From Sipunculus nudus (taxonomy: Eukaryota; Annelida; Sipuncula; Golfingiida; Sipunculidae): a stretch of DNA of 64,000 nucleotides. The position numbers and the translations under genes are program-made. Each line of letters starts with the position of its first letter. Within the stretch, counting starts at the first letter, position 1. The notes under the pieces were generated by a model, which worked only from the letters and a program-made list of their open reading frames with translations, was not told where the DNA came from and made no database searches. The DNA is taken from the NCBI GenBank assembly GCA_026874595.1, contig CM049309.1, positions 19,719,576-19,783,575 of the forward strand, given 5' to 3'. Below, one piece after another: positions 9,124-21,100 of the stretch.

Positions 9124-12100
9124 CTGTATTAAAATAAGATTACTTAAATAGATCGGTCATCCTTAAATAGAAATAAACCTCGCTGCAATACTGGGAAACA
9201 TGCATCACATAATATGTTTTTATAAAGAGGTCTAATTTGTTTTCGCTCATTTATTCAGCTAAATAAAAATGACCAATCACAGCTCCCTCGCTCATTTAAC
9301 CTAACCTTCAGTTAATGGGGACATATGACAGGGAATATAGGAATAATTCACTAATAGTAGACCCTATTTTATAATCCCTATCACATCCCTTTTATTTGCG
9401 TGGTTTTTTTTGGTACAGCAAACAAGACTTTGTATTATGGATAATGTACACACAGACATGTCACCCAGGCTGTAAAGTAAGAAATAATTATTTGATAATC
9501 AGGACATTACATCTTTTTTCTCTTTCTGCCTGTGGTGCAATTTTTTCTTTGACACCCAGTCTTACCATAAATCATCAAGAAAATCATGGAAAAAAGCAGG
9601 AGAAAAGTCTACAAAACGCTTCATATATGCTCTGTCGTTTAACAGGGACCGTGGACCGGGGTAGAATTCGTTACTTGATTGGACAGCTGATTTACAGACA
9701 AACAGACAGACTGACAGAAAGGGAGCTGATGGGTTTGAATACGTTACCTGGGATAGATTCAGGGGCAAAGGGAGCTCGCCCCCCCCCCCAATTTCCGCTA
9801 AAAAACATTCTGGGAAATAGAAAAACAAGCGAAAACATAGCCGGATTTTGCATCAAGATATATTTTTAACTTCCCCAGACTTGTGCCATTAAAGTCTGAA
9901 TTATCTAAATATTTCTATATTGTGTTAGGGGAACCCCCTCCTTTACCCCAACTCTCCCTGCCCCTCTCCCTATTCCCAAATCATGTATCCGCCCCTAAAA
10001 ATCACCCCCAATACCTCACCTGGGAGAATTAATTCAAATGTGAGTGAAATGATGCTTCCAACTAACATGGGGGTCTGTAAAACCACCTGTAAACACTGAT
10101 CCAGAACAAGGTTACCTGAAAATCAAAACACACTTATTAAAACGAATATAGAGTAAATATTAAAGCAAAATCAATTAACCAGGCATCTAGGTATGTAGAT
10201 ATAACAACATTTACCTACATTTGATATAAAAAAAACAAATAAAGTTGATTCATTTAAACATTTTAGATTTATTGTACAATAGTTTGACCTCGTTTCTCAT
10301 TTCTCAGTCAAGTTTGAGTATTATGTATAAATGAATACTTTGCCAATCTTGCCTTCCAGTGATCATTATATGTAGTGTAGGTCTGATATATGGGCTTTAC
10401 TTGACTCCATTCAAGTTAATTAGGCTATATATTGAAACAATTGTTCTACGGACTCGCCCTATCCATATTTGTCTGTTGCAAATGAGGATCAGGTTTTGGG
10501 AATGATGCTAATTCGTAATCCTGCTTCGATTACCTAAACAAAGGCCTAGAGGCACAAACAGTCCCCGCAATGTGTTTATCTAGGAAAGTGTGTCATCAGT
10601 GATACCCAAATATCCGAGAGGCACAAATATTCCCAGCCATGTATTTATCTAGGAAAGTGTGTCCTCAGTGATACCAAAATATCCCGTAACCTTGGCAAGA
10701 ACCCAATTTAAATTCAAAATATTTGCAAAATACAAACAGAAATTGCCTGAATAGCTTTTAAGGTATCCAGATGACAAGAGATATTGACAGGTTGTCAAAA
10801 ATATATGGCTGTCAAATGTTGTGGCCTAGAAATATACCCGTAACATTTCATGCGAACAACAACTGTTGTTTGATTATTTGGTACTAGAATTAATCATGAA
10901 ATGGAAAGCGTCGTCCAGATTGTAGTTTCTCATTACCCAAAGTATTTAAGCTGAAACTTTTAGAAAAAAGTTTATTTTGCTAAGTAGTTAAATAAAAAAA
11001 AGTTGACATTTATGAGTGGTTTACGGATAGATTTAAAATTGTGGTAAAATGTCGGTAAATAAGACAGAACATTGAATAATAATCTACATTCAGTCAATGT
11101 ATATCATCAATCTTCTAATCGTGAGCTTAGTGAAACAAAAAAAAAATGAAAACAGATAGATAAAATACGCAATACTATACCAGTTTTAACTTTGTCCAGA
11201 TTTAAGGAAACCCAGTGGGGAATCCCAAGTCCCATAACGAGGCTGAAGCCAAGCAAGAACACGTTCCTCGGGGCGGTGATATTTATGAACCGGATGTAAG
11301 ACAAGGCACTGGATATGACTAACCCTGGATAACATCAGAAACGAGAGTGAGTGATTGGTCGTAGCTCATGAATATGGAAGGAACTGATGTAATTATAACG
11401 GAGAAGTAATGTTATATGTTTTAATATTATGTAATAATACAGGCTTCATGGAAGTTTGTCGGATATATGTAATCTGATTTATTGTTGTTGTTTACTTTAC
11501 ATTACAGATCTGTATGACTGTAAATTACTTAAAAAACATTCCCGGCTCGGAGTAAAAAAATAACAAAACAATAAACTGGACTACAAGTATGATGTCTACG
11601 TTTTGTCCATTCACTTCGCATGTTTCTGTGACAATTAATCACAGGTCCATATGTTCAAACATCATTTCAAGTCACATAATATCCAATCATACCTACCAAT
11701 AAGGAAAAAGAACACAGCACCAAGTGCAGGCTCCGGGATTGTTTGAAATATGGAAATGACTTTGGGGAACAACGAGAAACAGACCATCCACAGTCCAGCA
11801 AACTGTGTGACACGGCGGCTACCGACCTGCAAGTATAATGATACGGTAGACTGCATGACACGGCAGCTACCGACCTAAAATTATAAAGACACAGCAGACT
11901 GTGTGGCACGGCGGCTTCCGACCTGAAAGTATAAACATACAGCACACCAAATGACACCATGTGTTACAGTTGAACAGGTCGTGTAATAAAATGCCAGTAC
12001 TGATTTCTTTGACCTTGAGGTGGTTTCGACCCTGGGTACTTAAATTGAGATTTACATACTGAATCATGAAATATTACGTTTTTTTTCGAATTTTACATGT

Positions 12101-15100
12101 TGGCTAGTTAAAGGGCTTGTCAAGATAACTAGAAGAGTCGTAGTTCTCTACTGAGCTAAATCCCATATATCGATGGGAAAAGAACCAGACACCCGCATAA
12201 TGCATAACCTCTTATTATCAGGCTCATTATCGTTACCGTCTCTGCTGGTTTAAGACTATCGGGAACACATTTGTGGTAGGAAGTACAGTCTGACCCAAAC
12301 GGGCCAGAAATTCGATAGGTGTAGCTCGTTGGGCAATTTCCTGAAATGCTGTCACATGTTCAGGCCTGTAGCACTTTCGTCCCTCCGATGAAAAACGGAC
12401 GATGAAAAGCATATTTTCGTTGTTATAACACTTCATACTGGTTACAAGAAATGTGTCACTTAGAAGAAACCAGGCCAGCTGATTAATGCGCTTGTTCCTT
12501 ACTAATGACGGAGTTATCTCTTGCAGAATCTGTATGCATATTTGTTAATTTTTACACCATACAAGCATGTCCCCTAAGGTTATATTACTGATAGCTGATG
12601 TGAGGGACAATGAACATCCGTGGTTAACATAGACATGAGATTTACACGTTTGTTCGTAGAATTATATTATTGTATTTTCAATAACTCTTAGCCATTTATG
12701 AGATTTCCGGCTGTGTAGAGTGATACCGTAGTGCTGTGGTAGTGTGATGGCCATTGCGGGGCAGTTTTCGACATGACTCTTGTCACGAGTCAAAAGTACG
12801 CCCAATCGATCAAATTAAAATGCCTAAAAGCACACACTCAAGTACAGATATAAAACCACGGTGGTCAAAACTATCGAGATAAGATCTCACCGCTTGTGAT
12901 ACCCGAAAGAAGTACAGGAGAGACATTGGAGAAGGTTCGTTAATGGGTACTTGGCCGGGAATATTAATATAAATTCTGAACCAGAAATGTTTAAATTAAT
13001 GCTGGGCCAGGAACCTTAATTTTCTCATTATTAATGCAAAAATATTGAAAGGATCCCAAACCTATCAAAAGATTTAAATTTTTTTTTATTCGACCTATCA
13101 CCATATGTCGTTCTGCATGTTATTTTTATAGTGTCATTTTCATCTGATTTTTTCAATTTTTTTTATTTAAATTTAGACTCATTTCCTCTTTGTGTATTTT
13201 AAAAGTCAAAATGAAGAAATATACTTTAAAGTATATTTTTTTGTGTCCTATATTTAAAAGTGAAGACTGTCTAACCCTAGTTATCACGATGACGCCCATG
13301 TTGTCTGAGTATGACGTTAGACCAACACCAGCACCAAGGATACCACTCAGTAAGCAGGCAGTACCCTCCACTCCGATTCCTTGAAGCAGCCGATACGACA
13401 GAGTGTATATTACTATCAAATCAAAGGTTATCAGCAGATGTATGTAAATACATAATCAAAGGATACGATCAGATGCGAAACAGTGTATGTTACTACAAAT
13501 CAAAGGATATGAGCAGGTACGATACAAAGTTTCACTACAAAATCATAGGATATAAGCAGATATGATACAGTTTATGTCACTACAAAATCAAAGGATATGA
13601 ACAGGTACGATACAGTGTGTGTCACCAACAAATCATAGGATATGAGCAGGTACGATACAATGTGTCACTACAAAAACATAAGATATGAGCACCTATAAAA
13701 CCTCGATGTGAGTGTAAGCCAACAGCATGAAAGTATGGAAACAGAAGAGCTCCATTTTAACGGCTTATTAATCACTTTTTTTCCGAATCAAAAAGCTCAC
13801 ATTGGTGTATACAGATAAATTTATGATATATTCGTGAATGTTGTAAACATGACAAGCGTATGATTAAAACAATATTTAGCCGGAACTTCTTTTTTTTACC
13901 TGCAATCCACAACTGGAATGTTTCATGGCAATAAATCTCCATATATTTACCTCTGTTTATAGCATGCGCAGGCGGGCTTGGGGCGCCGGCAACATTGGCA
14001 CATATATAGAACGTCCCGACAGACTCAATAACGCTGGCGATAACCGATCCCATCATGCCTACCGCGGCGGCGGCACTGAACGTGGCACGGCCCCATTGCA
14101 CTGGAAGAAAACATAATGAAGAAAGGACTTGAATAAAATTCCAATATGGGCAAACGAATTTCTGAGAGCTTTTTGGCCTAGGAAGATAACTTTGAAAAAA
14201 AAATGTTTGCATAAATATGATTATATGTTATAACCGTAGGTTAATCTTTGTGATGTAATTGGATGGACATATACTGGACATATGTAAGTGGTGTAGGTGC
14301 GTGTTTTCTTACCTATATTAAGTGGAAGGTATGTTTATTGACGTTTGTATGTGTATGTACATGTGTTTTTGAATTTGGGAAAAAAGGTTTATTAGGAACG
14401 TGAATTTTTCGTAAATTTGTGCATGGAGTTTGAGATTAATTGGCAAGTCATTCAGTTTATTTAGAGGTGATCCGGACAATGATGGAGATAACTTTGTTGT
14501 ACATCTTTCTTCCTGCAAATAACTTTCATTTACATCCAGTTCAGAAATGTTCCCCATATATAAGTGATCTGGGTTTCGAGGCAAAATTTAATGAAACAAT
14601 GGACAATAGTACTAGAGCGCTTCATGCTGTTAAGAGGTAATTATTAAGTTAATTGACTCCATAAGACCATGTGCGCCTTTTGTGCTGAGGTGCCAGGCAC
14701 AATAATTCTTATATATATATATATATTTATTTATATTTATTCTGTATTTATAAAGCGCTGTGTATAACCTTCGTGATATATCTCTAGAGGGCTTAACAAT
14801 TATAAAGTATTATACAGTACTTAGAAAGGTAAATGTTAAAATAATAAAACCGTAATACATACCATATAGATTACTGGCAACACATAAAGCACAAGTTAAA
14901 AATACTAAAGACTATATTCACAAGTGAAAATATACGTTTTCAGCCATTGAAAAAAAAGCGCTTGATGTCACTCACTGGGGTACGGGATCCTGAACCATGG
15001 GGAGTTACTGATCACAGGACCTATGGTGTCAGTTCTTGAAAGGTATTGCCACGTGCCAGGTTCTCGCGAAAGTGCGTTTGACCACGTCAAAATTCCGCAC

Positions 15101-18100
15101 AAAAACCAAACGATCGTCAAGGCTGTAAGTATCTACAGAAATTGTGAAGTAATTTTTTTTATTACAGCAAAAATAATTCTTGTTTACAATAAATTGTTAT
15201 ACAAATAATACCAAAGTGTAAGAACTATTATTCAATCACTTTGAACTGTTATTTAATCACTTTGAGATAATGTTTGAATAGTCTAAGATTAATCAAATGT
15301 AAATCAGTATATGGTTAATTTACGGAAAGCTTTGGCTGAATACACCATGACTGCGATAGTGTTTAAATTATCGACGCCAGAACATCTGTCTTTTTCAGTC
15401 CGATTTCAAGTCCGAAGATCTGGGCAGGCTCTGCGTGCGCAACAGGGGCAGCATCATCAGCTAAGAGAAGGTCCCGAATCAGTTGCTCAAAAGTCATCGT
15501 TTGGGCCTGTAGGCGTCTGAGGTTGATCAGGCTGCTGTCAAGGTCTGTGGCATGCTTTAACATCATACTAAGGATGATTGCAAAGAGAGTTGGTGAAAGG
15601 ACGTAACTCTGCTTAACCTCATTGGTGGTGGGGAATGGTTCTGACAGGCCACTGTTCAGTCGGACGTGACCGGGCTGATCATCATGTAGCTGGATGACCA
15701 TGCTGAGGAATTTTTTGGGACAGCCGAATCGCTCCATGATTTGCCACATACCTTTCCTGCTCATTGTGTCAAACGCTTTGGTCAGGTCTGCAGACGTTAC
15801 ATAGAGCCCCCTGTCCTGGTCCGTGCAATTCTCCTGAAGATGTCTGAGGACAAATAACATGTGTCTAGTGTTCCTGTTCGCTCTGAATCCACACTTGCTT
15901 TCTTGGATGTGTTCTTCAGCAACAGTCGGTTTTTAGTCTTCTGAGTAATATCCTTCCAAGGATTTTTCTGCGATGGGGAGCAGGGTGATACCCAGGTAGT
16001 TGGAACAGTCTGACTTTTCCCCTTTTTTGTATAGGGTGATGATGAGGTTTTTAGGTAGTTTGCCCCGCTCCCAGCATCAAATGAAGGGCTGATGGAGTTT
16101 GGTATGTAACGCAGGACCCAATGTTTCCAAATATCTGGTGGGATGCCGTCAACTCCTGCTGCCTTGCCAATCATAAGCTGCCGTATTGTTTTGGTGGTCT
16201 CTTCAAGGGTGTGTGGTTCATCTAGTTCCGCTTTTACTGGATGTTGTGGAATGCAGAGAACTGCTGAGTCCTGGACAATGGGGTTAGTGGTTAAGAGGGC
16301 CCGCAGGTGCTTTGACCAGCGGCTTAGGAAGGATGCCCTATCTGGGAGGAGCACCATGCAATCTGAGCTGCCCAAAGGACTCTTGATCTGGTATGTAGGG
16401 CCATATACTGCCTTCAATGCTTCCTAAAACCCCTATATTCGCCAGTGTCAGCGCAGAGCTGAGCTCTCTCTGCGAGTGTGATCCACCGCTCGTTCTGGAT
16501 CTTCCGGAATTTGCGATGTAGGTTGCTGCATGCGTGACGGAAGGCAGCTTTCTTCTCAATACAAGACGGCTGCGACAAGTGAGCCTGATGAGCAGACCTC
16601 TTCCTCGCCAGCATGTCCTGGATCACCTCACTGTCGAACCAGTTTTTTTCTTCTTTTAGATGAATCGGAGGAGTGCCTCAAGTGCCTGCAGAATGATAGT
16701 TTTCAGTTTTTTCCAAGGTGTTTCTGGAGAGGGAGCTGTGAGGCAACTGGATTCCTGAAAGTTTTCTCTGTAGACCTGTCTTGAAGTCAGCTTTTACTTC
16801 CGCTGACTGAAAACTACAGATCTTTGAGTTCTCCCTGTTATGCACCCTCTTCTTTGGTTAAGGTTTGAAGTGGAGTCTGAGTTTGCAGCGAACAAGGCGG
16901 TGGTCAGTAAGGCATTCTGCACTTGGCATTACAATGGTGTGTAAGATGTCATTTAGGTCTCGCTCATGCGAAGAACATAGTCAAGGAGATACCAATGTTT
17001 TAACCGAGGATGCATCTCAATTTGTCTCTTCTCTGTTGCTCTGAACAGAATTCCAGCAGTAGACGCCCAGTTGTTGCAGTTGCCAACGCCATGTTTAACA
17101 AGACCTCCTTTCCATGCGTCTTAATCTTGGCCCACTCTAGCGTTGAAGTCGCCAAGGATTATGACCTTGGCGTCAGCAGGGGTGTTATGCAGGAAACTGC
17201 GCAGGTAAAAAAAACTAGTTCTTTTCTGCAGGATATTTTGGAGAGTCGGAAAGTACACACTAAAGTGTGTGGCGTGTTGCACATGTCAGGTCATGTCTAG
17301 GATCTGCTACTGGAAACCTGTAATCAAGTATTATCTGCTTTAGGGTCGAATTCCCAGCGACTACACTGGCATTCCTACCCCTGCCCAACCGGTGCTGGTG
17401 AGGCGGGTGGCTTGACACCCTGATGAAGCAAAATCCAACATAGGATTTCGTCTAAGAAGAAACATTGACGGTCATCTAGGTATCCGGCAGATGGAGCTCA
17501 AAGCTTTGGCTGGTAATCCATCTAGGACAAGGAAGTCTGTCTGATGAAATACTTACGACCCGAGGGCCTCGCTGTCACCGGCCCGGCTTGCTTGGCCAAT
17601 ACTGACGAACCTTGAGTGTAAGGGGTTGGCGGTTCCGCGCACACTGTATTTACCTTAAAAATTAAAAGTTGCGGAGGCTGAAGGACACGTCTACGACCAC
17701 TAACTTTTTCAAAGTCCTGTAGTAATGGGAGGGGGGGGGGGGGGTACGGCAGATGAAAGATGACACTGGAAGCTGCAGTCTCAATTCTGCATGCAGGCAG
17801 GTAAGGACTATGGTCGCCTGATATTTGACCCAGTTGGCTAGCAGCGGTCAGCGGGCATCTTTTCATGGGGCCGAATAAAATCAAAGAAGGAACGATACAC
17901 ATCGAAGAACAAGCTCGCTACCAAGAGTGTCATTGGATTTAGGGTCGCATGCTGGAACATCAGAACGATGTCTGACTTAGCTGATAGTAGTGGACCAGAA
18001 ATTCGGTCTGATCTTATAACCCAAGAAATGTCACGACTAGACGTCGACATCGCTGCTCCCTGTGTAGTCCGTTTTTGCAGAGAAAGGCAGCCTTCAAGAA

Positions 18101-21100
18101 CACGGTGCCGGGTACACCCTCTATTGGTCAGTGAAGCCAGAAACAGAGAGACGCATTCCAGGCGTCGGTTTCATGGTAAGAAACTCCATTGCTTCCGAAC
18201 TTTTGCCAACAGGTCACTCCGACCGCATCATTTCCATGCGCCTCCTACTGATTTACCAACGCTTTTCCTCATATAAATCGGTCTAAATATCAAACAGTTA
18301 AAGCTCAGGGATGGAGCTTTAGGTTGTTTACAGGAAAAAAATAACAAAAACAACGATACGTGCAGACACGCACGTACAGACGGACACAGTCACGAAAATA
18401 TTTCTAAAGAATTTAGAGAGCTATTCTCAAGCCTGCATTATGTTGTGAATTCCAGGGTACATTTTAACGTGCATTTCGTCTTTATTTGTGCAGTCATAAA
18501 TATAAAATGTACATTAATTCTTGATAATAATTCTAGTTATGAAATTTTAGCCAGGGACTGAAATGAGTTTCATCCAATAAGTAAATAAATAAATTTTATC
18601 GATTACTCGTGTTAAGGCTATATACCATATATAATTGACTCTGGCATTAGTTTCCAAACATTATGTTATATTTCCATCATAATTATATATAATTTATTAT
18701 ACGTTCATTCATAATCATTTTGTGATATTTTTATTATATAAACGTTATTTGATTTACGAAAATATAACAGGGCATCAACCATTGATTAGGGTTTTTTTTT
18801 TATAATGAAAGAGTATATAATTATACAGTTTCTGTATCTGACGACTATGGTGATTGCTCATGATTATTCATGTAATTAATATACTATTAAGGTCACGTAT
18901 AGTTCATGGTTGTGTTGATTGCCTTAATTACAGCTGGACTGTTTAACCCCATTCTATGCTGGCCTAGGAAAGCTTTATCACAAATTTTTGCAGTTCTAAA
19001 TGTTCCTTAAAATATTCCGTTGTGAAATCAGTCCAGACATTATTTACAAATTATCAACAGATTAACGCGGCTTATTCCGATATCTGATGTCTTTTAACTA
19101 TTTTGCAAATATCGATCAGAAGACGCACAGCTCACAATTGTTTATAATACCATGTGTTTATAACGTGAGGGGGACATCAAAATAATCCAAATACATTCAA
19201 CATGAACATCTGGCAGCAAATCAGACAAAGCAGAGTTTTGCAAAGTACGTTTTGTAACTGGCGACCTTTAAACTTTCTCACGTGTACAACCGACCACCTA
19301 AGTTTACGCTTTTTTCCGTTGTCAACATTAAAATGTTTACTGACAGCTGGTAGATAAACAAGTTAACAGGCGTTAAAAGACGCTGTTTTAACAGAAATCA
19401 CTAAGAGTTCATTAAATGGTTCAAAGATTATTGAAAACAAAAAGCAGATAATTTCTATAGTAAAGGTAGGTGAATGCCAAGCTTTAAGGATGACGGAAGC
19501 TGATGATGTGTACCATAACTCCACCTACCGGGAATATGCCGAATATAGGGAACACTCCCTTATAACATTTCTTTGTCTTAGAATACGCCGGAACCGGAAC
19601 TTTAATGTTTTGCAGGTACTGAGAAAATATGATGCTCAAGGAAATAACCCTGGAAGAGAAAAAGAAAAAAAATACGATTAAGAGAGAAACAAAGGCTGTC
19701 TTACATAAAAATAAATAGTTTACAACCCCTCACGTGTAGTTAAAACCAGTGTTAGGAAAAGGCAAACAAAATATTTGAACAAAACATATTTTGCCTTTTA
19801 TTTTTTCTTGCGACTCATTTACCATAATTTTATTTCTGGCGGAGCTATTGTTAATTACCCAGGAACAAACGGTTGGAATACAGTCCTCTTTTATTTGAAT
19901 TGCCGACAGAAGTCAAATTTGAAGTTTTATGGAAGAGTCTTGTCTTTAATACAAGGGAATCTTTTTGAATAGGTTGACGTTTTCAGTGATATTCTGTGCA
20001 AACAGGTTCGTGTTTACAAATGTGGAACGCCAAAGCATTGCCCTCAAGAATTTGCCAGATTTTGAATCAGTACTCACAAAGCAGATACAGGCCAAGATAA
20101 GCCGGACAATTCACTGCCTAACGCGTAAAACGGTATGACTATGAGCGAGATTACAACACAAATAACCAGCGGTGTCACGTGGCGCACTAGGGCGCCGATA
20201 ATACCGGCGTACCCGAGTATCATCTGGAATAATGACGCAATGATCAAGGCACCTTGGATCTGGAATAAATAAAATACTGACATATGAACAGACATTCAAC
20301 GCTTTTATATTCCTTTCATTCGAGGTTAGGAGTCACTTATAATGACTAGTCATCTGACAGATGTCGACTAGATGTATGCAGTCACTGAAAGCCTCCCCTA
20401 GCCTGCAACCGGGCGAAAATGAAGAATCGGCTCGGGAGTGTACGGCCTTTGAGAGAAGGTTAAAAAATAACAGTTGCACATTTTTCACTCAGTATTGATA
20501 TTTTTCAAACAGATCAATTTTAATAAGGGCAGATGATATCGATGGTTTTGCACTTGGAGACATCTAAGAAAGTCCACCCGTACGAAAATCTACCCAAATA
20601 TGGATAAAGAAATAAGCACGTTAAAAATCATATACAAGAATGCATGATTTTTTAAACTGTATTTGAAATTACTTCCGTAATTTGTATTTTAATGACGATC
20701 GATTTGCAATATTCAGCCACATGTATAGCATTTCGAATTCAACTTTTTTTTTATTATCACCTCAATGCACCAAAGTGGGCTAAAACAGCCACAGTCGAAC
20801 TGATATAACGTGTATCAACCGGGCCGTCATCTCACGATGTATTGCTTAAGCCAAGGTACATGTATCCTGTTGATAAACATGCATAGTCGTTTAATAATCA
20901 TTATCATTACCTCTCTCATACGGTAATGCCAAGCAGGGGTTGGATCCGATTCCAAGGAAATGTTACTTCCCGTGACAAATGATCCGTTGAAACTATCCAT
21001 GGCTGTTGTAGTTATGTTGCTCATAGCTGTAAGTCCAATATTTTTGAATACATTCATCTCAACAAGAAGGCTCATTCATCTAAGAGAGTTCTTCGTAAAG

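Noticed and set aside
11667-11960. 97-codon minus-strand frame across the exon 11 acceptor repeats
   Set aside because: It is in a different frame from SLC23 exon 11 and is open because of the 48-bp tandem repeat.
17968-18276. Independent plus-strand gene of 102 codons (also 58089-58376)
   Set aside because: The sequence is the endonuclease N-terminus of a dead LINE read partly in the wrong frame.
19490-19681. Plus-strand open frame conserved in copy B (58480-58788)
   Set aside because: It is the antisense shadow of SLC23 exon 7, which explains its preservation.
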